Position numbers and translations under genes: made by a program. Below are positions 1 through 8,586 of a stretch of DNA of 53,974 nt, one piece after another. Origin of the DNA: Anaerolineales bacterium. GTDB taxonomy: Bacteria > Chloroflexota > Anaerolineae > Anaerolineales > UBA4823. The notes under the pieces were generated by a model, which saw nothing but the letters and a program-made list of their open reading frames with translations, was not told the DNA's origin and searched no databases. Numbering within the stretch: position 1 is the first letter of the stretch; each line of letters starts with the position of its first letter. The DNA is taken from the NCBI GenBank assembly GCA_016932955.1, contig JAFGBV010000217.1, positions 1 to 53,974 on the forward strand, read 5' to 3'.

Positions 1-65
1 CTTATTCTAAACCATTTATATCGAAGTATGTGATGAAATCCCCGCTAGAGGATGAATCTGAGGCT

Positions 66-100
66 AAAAACAAGAACCTGCAGGGCTTGCCTGCAAGTTC
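66..100 (-). terminator. Intrinsic terminator of tRNA-Ser
   Basis: Read on the minus strand, a hairpin at 100-74 (GAAC, one mismatch, then TGCAGG pairing with CCTGCA across a 5-nt loop) is followed by a T-rich run with five T at 70-66. It begins 10 nt after the CCA end of the tRNA, as expected for a rho-independent terminator. Confidence 0.75.
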
Positions 101-110
101 CGTTCAATCC

Positions 111-200
111 TGGCGGAGAGGGAGGGATTTGAACCCTCGTTCCCTTGCGGGAAACACGCTCTCCAGGCGTGCGCGCTAGGCCAGACTACGCGACCTCTCC
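111..200 (-). tRNA. tRNA-Ser (anticodon GGA)
   Basis: The minus strand folds into a class II tRNA. The acceptor stem is GGAGAGG/CCTCTCC (7 bp), followed by discriminator G and an encoded CCA. The anticodon stem is CACGC/GCGTG around the loop CTGGAGA, giving anticodon GGA, which reads UCC/UCU serine codons. A long variable arm (stem GTTTCCC/GGGAAC) and the T-loop GGTTCAAATCC are typical of tRNA-Ser. It is not tRNA-Sec, which would need anticodon UCA and a longer acceptor stem, even though selB lies in the same window. Confidence 0.97.
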
Positions 201-229
201 TCTATGCGGTTTTCTCCGCAGCGACCGGG

Positions 230-235
230 ATTATA
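230..235 (-). promoter_or_regulatory. Extended -10 promoter of tRNA-Ser
   Basis: On the minus strand TGGTATAAT is a perfect TATAAT with the extended TGn motif. It lies 29 nt upstream of the tRNA 5' end at 200, so the predicted start is near 223. No good -35 box is seen at the usual spacing. Confidence 0.65.
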
Positions 236-266
236 CCATAACTGTCTGACTTATCTGGTAGTGGAC

Positions 267-1595
267 TCAATCGGGGAACAATTGGGCGTAGGCTTCAGGT
301 GCGTAGCGCCTCACCATATCCGAGGATAGCCCATTTTCGCGGCAGATCTCGGCGAAGAAATCCACGCTGGGGCGTTTGCGCCGCGCCTGCGTCTCCACAT
401 CCAATTCCCACAGTCCAAAGCGTTGTGTCCAGCCGCGCTCCCACTCGAAGTTATCCACCAGCGACCAGTGGAAATACCCCTTCACCGGCCAGTTGAAATT
501 CACTGCCCGCCAGGTCTGGTGGATATGCTGGGCCAGGTAACGCGGGCGCAGGAGGTCTTTTGAGTCTTCGATACCGTTCTCTGTGACGATGATCGGCACC
601 CTGAATTGCAGCCCCCATTTAAGCGCTTCAAACATCCCTTCCGGCTCGTTCGCCATGTGCCCCGTTTCGCTGATCTCTACCCCCTGCCGGAAATGCCGGG
701 TGCTGAAAACCTCGCCAGGATGCAGCAGGTTGAAAGACACATATTCCCGGCTGTAGTAATTGATCCCAATATAATCCTGGGTTCCCTTGGCTTGCGGGAT
801 GCGCTTTCTGCCCAGCGGTGAGCGCAAGATCCCATCCTGTACCGCCCGAGCAAACAAATCGTTGAAATTACTGATCTGGAATTTGGCTGCCCAGCGGTCC
901 AGCGGCAGCCACGCACGCGCAGGCAAGACTGAGCGATAATGGATCGCTGCCCCCACCCTTGCCTCAGGCTGTAAAGCATGGATCGCATGGTACGCAGCGG
1001 CGTGCGCCTTCACCTGGTTTTCCATCACCTGAAAAGATAACCGCAGGCTCTTCTTTCCGGGCGGGAAAAGGCCGACCAGGTACCCCATCGTCGTATACAC
1101 ATTTGGCTCGTTAATCGTGCACCACAAAGCCACGTAATCCTTCAATGCCTCCACCACCCGGCGCACGTACTGCTCGAAATGTGCCACTACCGCCTCATTC
1201 TCCCACCCGCCTTGCTCGCTCAGCCACAGCGGGTCGCTGAAATGGTGCAAGGTGACCATCGGCATCATGCCCAATTCCACCAATCCGCGAATCATCTCGA
1301 TATAGCGGTCCAGCGCTTCCTCATCCCAGCGATCCGGGGCAGGTTGGATACGGCTCCACTCCACCGAGAGGCGGTGCGCATTCTGCCCGGTCTCAGCCGC
1401 CCGCTGGAAATCCTCGCGCCAGCGCCCATTCCACCAGTCACAGGCCAGCCCAGAGGTATGCCCATGCATGATTCGCCCCGGCTGCTGTTCCCAGGCATAC
1501 CAGTTGTTGTTCGTATTTTTGCCCTCCACCTGGTGTGAAGCCGTAGCAGTTCCCCATAAAAAACCACGCGGGAAATGGAATGTCGCTTGTGCCAT
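267..1595 (-). CDS. Glycoside hydrolase family 1 beta-glucosidase/beta-glycosidase
   Basis: This 442-residue GH1 retaining glycosidase probably hydrolyses beta-glucosides or beta-galactosides of short oligosaccharides in the cytoplasm; no signal peptide is seen. The N-terminal GH1 signature is FLWGTATASHQVEG. The acid/base Glu lies in TINEPN (about residue 163) and the nucleophile Glu in VTENG (about residue 339). A longer frame opens at 1640, but ATG at 1595 is preferred because AAGGAGA lies 5 nt upstream and GH1 homology begins immediately after it. Length is normal for the family (about 440-460). The gene stands alone, converging on nothing and followed by tRNA-Ser, and has its own extended -10 promoter. 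Substrate specificity cannot be read from the sequence. Confidence 0.95.
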   Translation of the reverse strand: MAQATFHFPRGFLWGTATASHQVEGKNTNNNWYAWEQQPGRIMHGHTSGLACDWWNGRWREDFQRAAETGQNAHRLSVEWSRIQPAPDRWDEEALDRYIEMIRGLVELGMMPMVTLHHFSDPLWLSEQGGWENEAVVAHFEQYVRRVVEALKDYVALWCTINEPNVYTTMGYLVGLFPPGKKSLRLSFQVMENQVKAHAAAYHAIHALQPEARVGAAIHYRSVLPARAWLPLDRWAAKFQISNFNDLFARAVQDGILRSPLGRKRIPQAKGTQDYIGINYYSREYVSFNLLHPGEVFSTRHFRQGVEISETGHMANEPEGMFEALKWGLQFRVPIIVTENGIEDSKDLLRPRYLAQHIHQTWRAVNFNWPVKGYFHWSLVDNFEWERGWTQRFGLWELDVETQARRKRPSVDFFAEICRENGLSSDMVRRYAPEAYAQLFPD

Positions 1596-1624
1596 ACAGT
1601 CTCCTTGATGCTCGATTTTCACAG

Positions 1625-1630
1625 AGTATA
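1625..1630 (-). promoter_or_regulatory. Extended -10 promoter of the GH1 gene
   Basis: On the minus strand TGGTATACT is an extended -10 box (TATACT at 1630-1625). The predicted start near 1618 leaves a leader of about 23 nt carrying the AAGGAGA ribosome-binding site. No convincing -35 element is present. Confidence 0.5.
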
Positions 1631-1677
1631 CCACTTCCAAATGTGATCCCTCTACTCCCCAGAGAAGTCTTATGGTA

Positions 1678-1686
1678 TGCTATAGA
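1678..1686 (+). promoter_or_regulatory. Extended -10 promoter of folK operon
   Basis: TGCTATAGA gives an extended -10 box (TATAGA at 1681-1686) divergent from the GH1 promoter. The predicted start near 1693 lies about 36 nt before the folK ATG. No -35 consensus is seen. Confidence 0.45.
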
Positions 1687-1728
1687 AGCCTGCGCCGGCT
1701 GCAAAGCCGCGCAAAAAGCCTCCCGCCA

Positions 1729-2241
1729 ATGGAACACACCATCTACCTCGCAATGGGAACCAATCTCGGCGACCGGGCAGCCAATTTACATGCGGCCATG
1801 GTTGCACTACCGCCCGCTGTCCAGGTAAATGCCTGTTCCTCCACCTACGAAACAGAACCCTGGGGAATCACCGATCAACCCGTCTTTTACAACCTGGCGA
1901 TCAAAGCCGCCACCGATCTATCTCCTGCCGCTTTGCTCGTTTACATCAAGAACATTGAGAAATCCCTCGGCCGCGTACCCTCCATGCGCTATGGTCCACG
2001 CCTCATCGATATCGATATCCTGTTCTATGATACCCTGATCCTCGATGCCACGCAAAACAACACCCCGCTACCGCTTATCCTCCCCCACCCCCGCCTGCAT
2101 GAGCGTGCCTTTGTGCTCGCTCCCCTGGCAGAAATCGCCCCCAGCCTTCGCCACCCTATCTTGGGGCAGACGGTCGCAGAAATGCTTGTACATATCAGTT
2201 TAGAAGGGATTAGGCAGCTCAACCATGAAAACACTGATTAG
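1729..2241 (+). CDS. folK: 2-amino-4-hydroxy-6-hydroxymethyldihydropteridine pyrophosphokinase (HPPK)
   Basis: HPPK transfers pyrophosphate from ATP to 6-hydroxymethyl-dihydropterin in folate synthesis. The 170-residue protein starts with the family's beta-strand and glycine turn (YLAMGTNLGDR), has the pterin-loop region YETEPWG, the FYN motif (VFYNLAI), and the signature GPRLIDIDILFYD carrying the two Mg/ATP-binding Asp residues. The frame is open upstream from 1672, but homology starts at ATG 1729. No Shine-Dalgarno sequence is visible there, so the start is slightly uncertain. Its last 17 bases overlap the next gene, which implies translational coupling. Other folate genes (folP, folB) are absent from the window. 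Confidence 0.95.
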   Translation: MEHTIYLAMGTNLGDRAANLHAAMVALPPAVQVNACSSTYETEPWGITDQPVFYNLAIKAATDLSPAALLVYIKNIEKSLGRVPSMRYGPRLIDIDILFYDTLILDATQNNTPLPLILPHPRLHERAFVLAPLAEIAPSLRHPILGQTVAEMLVHISLEGIRQLNHENTD

Positions 2242-3646
2242 AAACGGAACCCTCATCACCGCCTCAGAAACCTTCCAGGCAGATATCCTCATCGAAGATC
2301 AACAGATCAAAGCCATCGCATCCAGTTTCGCATCCCTAGAGCCAGGCATTGAAACCATCGATGCAGCCGGTAAGTACATTCTTCCGGGTGGCGTTGACCC
2401 CCACACCCACTTCAACCTGCCCATGTTTGGCACCGTCTCATCCGATGACCACTACACCGGTCACAAAGCCGCCGCTTTCGGTGGGACTACCACCGTGATC
2501 GATTTTGTCCCCCAGGAACACGACTCGCTGCAGGCCGATGTAGATGCCTGGCATGCCCGCGCCGATCACCTGGCAGCCATCGACTTCGGCTTCCACATGA
2601 ACCTCACCCGCTTTAATCCGCGGATCGCCCCCCAAATCCCCGGCTTATTAGGCATGGGCATCAGCACCATCAAAGTGTTCACTGCTTACAACCAGCGCCT
2701 GCGCCTCCAGGATGGCGAGATCTTCCAGGCCATGCGTATTGCCAGTGAGCACGGCCTGCTCACCATGCTGCATGCCGAAAATGGCGACGTAATTGATCTG
2801 CTGATCGCCGAAGCCCTGGCAGCAGGGCATACCACCCCCGAATGGCATGCCCTCACCCGCCCCGCCTGGGGCGCTGTCGAAGCAGCCCTGCGCGGCGCCG
2901 CCCTCGCAGCACAGGCCAATGCTCGCCTTTACATAGTCCACATGAACGCTGCCGGTGAAGCTGATATGCTTCAATACGCACGCCAGCATGGGCTGCAGAT
3001 CATGGGAGAGACCTGCCCCCAGTATCTCTTTTTCACTATTGACCACCTCCGGCGCCCCGATGGCGCAAAGTGGATTTGCTCCCCTCCCATGCGCCAGGCA
3101 GCCGACAACCAGCGCCTTTGGCAGGGATTGGCGGAGGGTACAATCCAGACCATCGGCACCGATCACTGCCCATTCTTCTTTAACGGCGCACAACCAATCC
3201 TATACGAAGGCAAGCAGGTTGCCATCCCTGGCAAAGAACTAGGCGAGCAAGATTTTACCAAAATCCCCAACGGCCTTCCCGGCGTAGGCGACCGCCTGCC
3301 TATCCTCTGGACCTATGGCGTGCGCGCTGGTCGCATTACCCCCAACCAGTTCGTTGCCCTCACCAGCAGCAACCCCGCCAGGATCTTTGGCCTTTATCCG
3401 CGCAAAGGCGCCCTCCTGCCCGGCGCTGACGCAGACCTGGTGATCTGGGATCCTGATCGCCATATCACATACGGAGTCCGCTACGCCCACCACCGTACAG
3501 ATTACAACCTGTATGAAGGTTGGGAGCTTATCGGTTTCCCTGAGAAGGTATTCTTGCGCGGAACGCTCATCGTTGATGGTGATCGCTGGCTTGGGAAAGC
3601 GGGCGGTGGCTGTTATTTACACCGCCAGCCTGGGCTCATGGTCTGA
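2225..3646 (+). CDS. hydA: Dihydropyrimidinase / D-hydantoinase (cyclic amidohydrolase)
   Basis: This 473-residue metal-dependent cyclic amidohydrolase opens dihydropyrimidine or 5-substituted hydantoin rings. Metal ligands are visible: the HTH pair at residues 60/62 (VDPHTHF), the carboxylated Lys150 in STIKVFTAY, His183 in MLHAENGD, the IVHMN histidine, and the Asp in GTDHCPF. The GTTTVIDF strand is typical of the hydantoinase/dihydropyrimidinase/DHOase superfamily, and length matches dihydropyrimidinase. It overlaps folK by 17 nt and is followed 14 nt later by the complex I-like trio. No beta-ureidopropionase or dihydropyrimidine dehydrogenase lies nearby, so the physiological substrate is open. 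Allantoinase is less likely because the sequence pattern is closer to HydA. Confidence 0.88.
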   Translation: MKTLIRNGTLITASETFQADILIEDQQIKAIASSFASLEPGIETIDAAGKYILPGGVDPHTHFNLPMFGTVSSDDHYTGHKAAAFGGTTTVIDFVPQEHDSLQADVDAWHARADHLAAIDFGFHMNLTRFNPRIAPQIPGLLGMGISTIKVFTAYNQRLRLQDGEIFQAMRIASEHGLLTMLHAENGDVIDLLIAEALAAGHTTPEWHALTRPAWGAVEAALRGAALAAQANARLYIVHMNAAGEADMLQYARQHGLQIMGETCPQYLFFTIDHLRRPDGAKWICSPPMRQAADNQRLWQGLAEGTIQTIGTDHCPFFFNGAQPILYEGKQVAIPGKELGEQDFTKIPNGLPGVGDRLPILWTYGVRAGRITPNQFVALTSSNPARIFGLYPRKGALLPGADADLVIWDPDRHITYGVRYAHHRTDYNLYEGWELIGFPEKVFLRGTLIVDGDRWLGKAGGGCYLHRQPGLMV

Positions 3647-3660
3647 AAGAACCTTGCAGT

Positions 3661-5340
3661 ATGCTCATCCTCCTCGCCATCCTGATCCTGCTCCTCGCCC
3701 CTGCGGCAATGGCGATCCTCCATCTGGTCAGACCGCGCAGTGGCTACCAGTGGCTGATCGCTATTGTCACCGTTGCAGCAACCTTTCCCCTGGTCATGAT
3801 TACCCGCTTCCGCCTCCCGCAGACCATTTCCCTCTTAGCCTGGCAGCCCGAAACCCTCCTCCCCTTATCTCCTACACTGCTGATTGATCAATTCTCATGG
3901 CCATTCATCCTGGTTTTGGTGACCAGTTCGCTCTCACTCCTGCTCACTTCAGTTGCTCGTCTGAGCCTGGAAACGCCGCAAGAGAATGATGACCAGAAAA
4001 CACCCGCTCAGCTCTCAACGCATTGGCGCTCCTGGGCAGCCAATCTGGTTTTATACGGCTTAGGCTTAGTCACAGTGACTGCAGGCAATCCGCTTGCCCT
4101 GCTGATGGGATGGACTGCATTGGACCTCGCAGAATTATTCACCCTTCTGAGCATGCTGAACCACCCAGCTTCTCGCCAGCGCGCCCTCGTTACCTTCTCA
4201 TCTCGTCTGGCAGGTATGGGCTTAATTCTCATTGCGGGCATTCTGGCCTGGTCGGAAGGCAGCAACCTGACCTTCGATGCCATTTCGCCCCGCGCCAGCC
4301 TCTTTCTCCTCCTGGCAGCAGGCCTACGTCTTGGCGTACTGCCCCCTGCAGGTCGTAATCTATACCTCCCATTCCAAAAAGAAATGCCCATACGCCGCGA
4401 CCTGGGCACAGCCCTGCGCACCATTTCATGGAGCGCCAGCCTGGCTTTGCTCGTCCGCACAGCAGCAGTGATCGAACAAATTTCCCTCACCCCCTACCTG
4501 CTAGCCTTGGCTTCTCTGGCGGCTCTCATCGGTGCCTGGGGATGGTTTAGGGCAAGTGACGAGCTCAATGGCAGGCCATACTGGATCCTGGGCACTGCTT
4601 CCCTGGCCTTTACCGCCGCATTGCGCGCCCAACCACAGGCTTGTCTTGCGTGGGGTGTTACCAGCCTGCTCTCTGGCGGGTTGCTTTTTTCTTTTTGGCC
4701 GCGCCACCGTATTCTTCTCCCCCTGGCCCTGCTTGGCTTGCTGGGGCTGACCGCCATTCCATTCTCCCCAGCATGGAACGGTGCAGGCATTTTCCAGGTT
4801 ACCACCAACCTTACCTCCAGCACTGGCTGGCTGGCGGCTATCCTGATCCTGCTCAGCTTGCTCATCTCCCAATCACTCCTGGTAGCCGGCTACCTGCGCC
4901 ACACCTTCCGACCTCTACTGCCATCTGCCGCAGACGTTGCACCGATTGAACGCTGGGTCTGGCTGATCTACCCACTCGGTTTGGCGCTCTTTGTGATCGC
5001 CAACCTGGGAATTGGTTGGGATAACTTGCCGCAGGATCTCTCTGCCCTGCCGCTCACCACATGGATCGCAGGACTGGCTGCTTCCAGCCTGGCGCTTTTC
5101 ATCTGGCAGGTTAGCCAGCGCCCCCGCCTGGTAACAGCGCTGGAATCATCTGTTTGGTGGGCTCGCCTGCTCGACCCCAACCGCACAGGTTTACCAGATT
5201 GGTTCTATCGTGTTCCGGCGGATATTTACCGCACCATCACGCGCTTGGTTAACTTAATGAGTAATACCCTTGAAGGAGAAGGCGGTATCCTTTGGACCTT
5301 CGTCTTATTAGCCCTGATTTTTACCTTCCTTCAGCGCTAA
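3661..5340 (+). CDS. NuoL/MrpA-like proton-conducting membrane subunit (divergent, orphan)
   Basis: This 559-residue protein has about 14 hydrophobic segments and the gross layout of complex I/Mrp antiporter-like subunits. It is shorter than typical NuoL (about 610) and ends in a single hydrophobic tail helix. The segment expected to carry the TM5 glutamate (GWE in relatives) reads GWT at residues 150-152. The TM7 region that normally reads K-x-A-x-x-P-L-H-x-W-L-P is degenerate (LRLGVLPPAGRNLYLP, 222-237), with Arg in place of Lys. It is first in a three-gene cotranscribed set with a NuoK-like and a NuoN-like protein. No Fe-S, quinone-site or hydrogenase subunits are nearby. It may be a modified ion-translocating module or a degenerate relative. 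Confidence 0.72.
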   Translation: MLILLAILILLLAPAAMAILHLVRPRSGYQWLIAIVTVAATFPLVMITRFRLPQTISLLAWQPETLLPLSPTLLIDQFSWPFILVLVTSSLSLLLTSVARLSLETPQENDDQKTPAQLSTHWRSWAANLVLYGLGLVTVTAGNPLALLMGWTALDLAELFTLLSMLNHPASRQRALVTFSSRLAGMGLILIAGILAWSEGSNLTFDAISPRASLFLLLAAGLRLGVLPPAGRNLYLPFQKEMPIRRDLGTALRTISWSASLALLVRTAAVIEQISLTPYLLALASLAALIGAWGWFRASDELNGRPYWILGTASLAFTAALRAQPQACLAWGVTSLLSGGLLFSFWPRHRILLPLALLGLLGLTAIPFSPAWNGAGIFQVTTNLTSSTGWLAAILILLSLLISQSLLVAGYLRHTFRPLLPSAADVAPIERWVWLIYPLGLALFVIANLGIGWDNLPQDLSALPLTTWIAGLAASSLALFIWQVSQRPRLVTALESSVWWARLLDPNRTGLPDWFYRVPADIYRTITRLVNLMSNTLEGEGGILWTFVLLALIFTFLQR

Positions 5341-5347
5341 GATCCCC

Positions 5348-5944
5348 ATGAATAATGTGCTCATCCTCACCCTCGCCGCATTACTGGTTACGATAACCTC
5401 CCTGATCTTGCTGGTCAGTCAGGACTGGCGCTGGGTCATAGCCACCCTGGCAATCCAATACCTGGGTGTGATGGTGCTGGTCTATTCCTTCTGGCCTCTG
5501 GAAATGGCCATTGCAAAAATGATCGCCGGGTGGATGGCAGGCGCCGTATTAGGCATGGCAGTCACCAGCACACCCAATTCCTGGCAGGAACAGGAGCGGC
5601 CATGGCCTTCAGGCCGCTTGTTCCGCTTACTCGCAGCCTCGTTGGTGATAATCACCTTCGCATCCTTCTACCGTCACGGGGAAAACTGGATCACCCCCAT
5701 CTCTCCTCCCGCTTTGTGGGGAGGATTGATCCTGATCGGCATGGGCCTGCTGCACCTCGGCCTCACCACCCAGCCCTTACGTGTGGTGATTGGTTTGCTG
5801 ACCGTGCTGTCCGGTTTTGAGATCCTGTATGCCGCCGTCGAGACCTCCTCCCTGGTTGCCGGTCTTCTTGCCGGTGTTCACCTTGGGTTAGCCCTAGTGG
5901 GTGCATATCTCATCATGGCCCCCGAGATGGAAGCGAACGCATGA
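5348..5944 (+). CDS. HyfE/NuoK-like membrane protein
   Basis: This 198-residue polytopic protein has about six hydrophobic segments. The C-terminal part (residues 132-188) resembles NuoK: a glycine-rich first helix, the loop TTQPLR, a second helix with Glu158 (GFEILYAAVE) where NuoK has its first conserved Glu, and a third helix where the second NuoK Glu (AAAEASIGLAL) is replaced by His178 (GVHLGLALVG). An extra N-terminal half of two or three helices is as in hydrogenase-4 subunit E (HyfE, about 216 aa). It starts 7 nt after the NuoL-like gene and overlaps the NuoN-like gene by an ATGA, so the three are surely cotranslated. Probable role: membrane-arm subunit of a complex I-like assembly. 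Confidence 0.65.
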   Translation: MNNVLILTLAALLVTITSLILLVSQDWRWVIATLAIQYLGVMVLVYSFWPLEMAIAKMIAGWMAGAVLGMAVTSTPNSWQEQERPWPSGRLFRLLAASLVIITFASFYRHGENWITPISPPALWGGLILIGMGLLHLGLTTQPLRVVIGLLTVLSGFEILYAAVETSSLVAGLLAGVHLGLALVGAYLIMAPEMEANA

Positions 5945-7395
5945 GCGCGCCGTTGATCTGGATTGTTCTCCCTGCCGCCTTGGGAGTCGTACTGTACTTC
6001 TTGCGCCGCTGGTACCGTGCCACGGTGATCGCTGGCACCATCCTGGGATTAATCCTCGCTGGGATGGCCTGGGCTTTGCCAATCGAGCAGCTTGTCAACC
6101 TCGGTGCCTGGTCTTTCAAGGTAAGCAGCACCCTCAACATCCTGGGACGCCGCCTCCTGCTCACCGACTCTGAACGACCATTGCTCATCGCCACATACTC
6201 CCTCACCGCCTTCTGGTTCGCTGCCGCACACCTCGCTCGCGCAGGCCGCGCCTTTGTGCCAGTGGGCATGGTCATTGTAGCCCTGCTGGTTGCCGCCTCT
6301 GCAGTACAACCATTCCTCTATGCCGCTCTCTTCATCGAGCTCGCCGTCCTTGCCAGTGTTCCATTATTCCTTATCCCCGGAAGTAGCGCCAGGGGTGGCA
6401 CGCAGCGCTTCATTACCCACCTCACCCTCGGCATGCCTTTCCTCCTGCTCGCCGGCTGGATGCTGGAAGGTGTGGAGGCCAGCCCCGGTGAGCTCACCCT
6501 CACCACCCGTGCCATGACCCTCCTCGCCTTTGGCTTTGCCCTTCTACTTGCCATTTTCCCCTTCCATTCCTGGATCCCCATGATCAGCCAGGAGGCGCAT
6601 CCATATGCTGCAGCGTATGTTTTTCTGATGCTGCCCTGGATGGTATCACTTTTTGGGTTGGGATTCTTGGAGCGCTACGCATGGTTGCGCAACACACCTG
6701 CCCTCTATGACCTGCTACAGGTGGCAGGCGCTATCATGGTTCTCACGGGTGGGCTCCTGGCAGCCTTCCAGACGCGCCTGGGTCGCATGCTCGCTTATGC
6801 GGTTATGGTCGAGATCGGATTTTCTTTGCTGGCCATCAGCCTCCCAGATGGCTTGCCCCTCTACTTCGCCATGCTCCTTCCGCGTAGCTTGGCGCTGGGT
6901 ATTTGGGCCCTGGCCTTATCCGCCATAATAAGGAAGAACATCGCCTTAGATTTCCAATCAGTGCAAGGGTTAGCCTACCAGATGCCATTTGCCGCAGGCA
7001 GCTTGGTCCTGGCAAACTTTACCATTGCCGGGTTACCCTTACTGGCAGGTTTTCCCCTGCGTTTAGCGCTGCTGAAGAATTTGGCTGGTCAGGTCGCCGG
7101 CCTGGAGAGCACAATCCCGCTTGCCATCCTGGCCTTATTAGGCAGTGTTGGCTTAATCGCCGGTGGGGTGCGCACCCTGTCTGTTCTGGTTATCCGCCCA
7201 GCGCCTTCTCCTGATGCAGATGCCCAAACCGCCCTCCAGCCCTCAGTAAGTTTGGATGAAAACAAAGGCCTGATCGTTTTCCTCCTTGTTGGCACAGCTA
7301 TCCTCATCCTTGCCGGCCTCTTCCCCCAATGGTTTTTCCCTCTAATGGCCAATATCGCCCAGGCTTTTGATTTCTCAACTCTCATCCTCCCATAA
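5941..7395 (+). CDS. NuoN/MrpD-like proton-conducting membrane subunit (divergent)
   Basis: This 484-residue protein has about 14 membrane segments of the antiporter-like family. The TM5 glutamate is kept (Glu133 in FIELAVLA) and the TM7 loop FPFHSWIP (206-213) matches the family's PFHxWLP. The lysine that usually precedes this motif is hydrophobic here, and the second and third channel lysines also appear replaced (a hydrophobic stretch around 225-245; FPLR where FxSKW is expected after AGLPLLAG). It overlaps the HyfE-like gene by ATGA and ends the trio. The pattern suggests relatedness to NuoN with an altered or lost proton path. Confidence 0.7.
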   Translation: MSAPLIWIVLPAALGVVLYFLRRWYRATVIAGTILGLILAGMAWALPIEQLVNLGAWSFKVSSTLNILGRRLLLTDSERPLLIATYSLTAFWFAAAHLARAGRAFVPVGMVIVALLVAASAVQPFLYAALFIELAVLASVPLFLIPGSSARGGTQRFITHLTLGMPFLLLAGWMLEGVEASPGELTLTTRAMTLLAFGFALLLAIFPFHSWIPMISQEAHPYAAAYVFLMLPWMVSLFGLGFLERYAWLRNTPALYDLLQVAGAIMVLTGGLLAAFQTRLGRMLAYAVMVEIGFSLLAISLPDGLPLYFAMLLPRSLALGIWALALSAIIRKNIALDFQSVQGLAYQMPFAAGSLVLANFTIAGLPLLAGFPLRLALLKNLAGQVAGLESTIPLAILALLGSVGLIAGGVRTLSVLVIRPAPSPDADAQTALQPSVSLDENKGLIVFLLVGTAILILAGLFPQWFFPLMANIAQAFDFSTLILP

Positions 7396-7434
7396 ATACC
7401 ATTTTCGGTGTAACAACCAACTAACTGAGGAAAC

Positions 7435-7464
7435 ATGGAAGAGCAATTCATGCAGAAAGAGTGA
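7435..7464 (+). CDS. Possible 9-codon leader ORF before the aldo/keto reductase
   Basis: ATG at 7435 follows a good ribosome-binding sequence (TGAGGAAAC) and opens a 9-residue frame, MEEQFMQKE, that ends at TGA 9 nt before the reductase ATG. The downstream gene's own ribosome-binding site (AAAGAG) lies inside this mini-frame. It could couple translation to the reductase, or be chance. Its size allows no product assignment. Confidence 0.3.
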   Translation: MEEQFMQKE

Positions 7465-7473
7465 TGAATAACT

Positions 7474-8472
7474 ATGGAATACAGATTATTCGGACGTACT
7501 GGCGTAAAAGTCTCCACCCTTTGCCTGGGAACCATGAACTTTGGCGGTGTCACCAATGAGAGCGATTCCGTGCGCATCATCCACGCCGCGCTGGATGCCG
7601 GAATCAACTTTGTGGATACTGCAAACATCTACAATGCTGGGCAAAGCGAGGTCGTTGTTGGTAAGGCTCTGCAGAACCGGCGCGAGCATGTGAATCTGGC
7701 GACCAAAGTGCATGGAAAGGTTGGAGAGGATGTCAATGCCGGCGGCAATTCGCGCCACCATATCCTCAAAGCCTGCGAGGATTCGCTCCGACGTTTGAAC
7801 ACCGACTACATTGACCTCTACCAGATTCACCGCCCTATGAGTGAGATTCCCGTGGATGAAACGCTGCGCGCACTGCATGATCTGGTCAGCGCCGGCAAAG
7901 TGCGTTACATTGGCTGCTCCACCCACCCCGCTTGGATGGTGATGGAGGCACTGGCTACTAGTGAGCACTATAATCTGGTGCGCTATGTCAGCGAACAGCC
8001 ACCTTATAATCTGCTCGATCGCCGGATCGAAAACGAGCTGGTTCCCCTAGCGCAGCGCTATCAACTGGCTCTCATCCCCTGGGCCCCCCTGGCACAGGGC
8101 GTGCTCGCAGGCCGCTATCCCAAAGCCAATGACTTTCCGCTCGATTCGCGCGCCGTACGCCAGCCCGGTAGCATTTACGCACAGCGCGTAACCCCTGCTG
8201 GTATTGCTGCAGGCCAGCGCTTTACCGTCCTAGCCAATGAGGTAGGGAAGACACCCGGTCAGTTAGCCCTGGTATGGTGTAAAGATCAACCGGGGATTAC
8301 CGCCCCGATTGTCGGCCCGCGTACACTCGACCAATTGAATGATCTTCTTCCAGTGTTGGAAATGAAGCTGAGCGAGGCGGAGCGCCAGGCGTGCGATGAA
8401 ATCAACCCTCCTGGCGGTGTGATTGCAAACTTTCACAATACTGCCCCTTGGATGAAAACACCAATTCGTTGA
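7474..8472 (+). CDS. Aldo/keto reductase
   Basis: This 332-residue NAD(P)H-dependent oxidoreductase has the (beta/alpha)8 aldo/keto reductase fold. The catalytic tetrad is complete: Asp48 and Tyr53 (NFVDTANIY), Lys78 (LATKVHG) and His119 (LYQIHRP). The N-terminal [14 protein letters not shown] is typical of the subgroup often annotated as potassium-channel beta-like or L-glyceraldehyde-3-phosphate reductase-like. It probably reduces small aldehydes or sugars in the cytoplasm. It lies 78 nt downstream of the complex I-like trio, behind a possible mini-ORF. Substrate unknown. Confidence 0.92.
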   Translation: MEYRLFGRTGVKVSTLCLGTMNFGGVTNESDSVRIIHAALDAGINFVDTANIYNAGQSEVVVGKALQNRREHVNLATKVHGKVGEDVNAGGNSRHHILKACEDSLRRLNTDYIDLYQIHRPMSEIPVDETLRALHDLVSAGKVRYIGCSTHPAWMVMEALATSEHYNLVRYVSEQPPYNLLDRRIENELVPLAQRYQLALIPWAPLAQGVLAGRYPKANDFPLDSRAVRQPGSIYAQRVTPAGIAAGQRFTVLANEVGKTPGQLALVWCKDQPGITAPIVGPRTLDQLNDLLPVLEMKLSEAERQACDEINPPGGVIANFHNTAPWMKTPIR

Positions 8473-8586
8473 TAATCTTCCCAATCGCCCATGGTGCAGG
8501 CACAGCAACCCTTCCAGGCGATTATCTTTGAATCCAGATATGATCTACACCTAGTCGGGGAGATGGGTTTTACCCCATCACATCAT

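Noticed and set aside
111..200. tRNA-Sec partner for selB
   Set aside because: Anticodon is GGA and acceptor stem is 7 bp; this is an ordinary tRNA-Ser.
2648..3193. 181-codon minus-strand frame within the hydantoinase gene
   Set aside because: Antisense to clear metal-binding motifs of the hydantoinase; no supporting signal.
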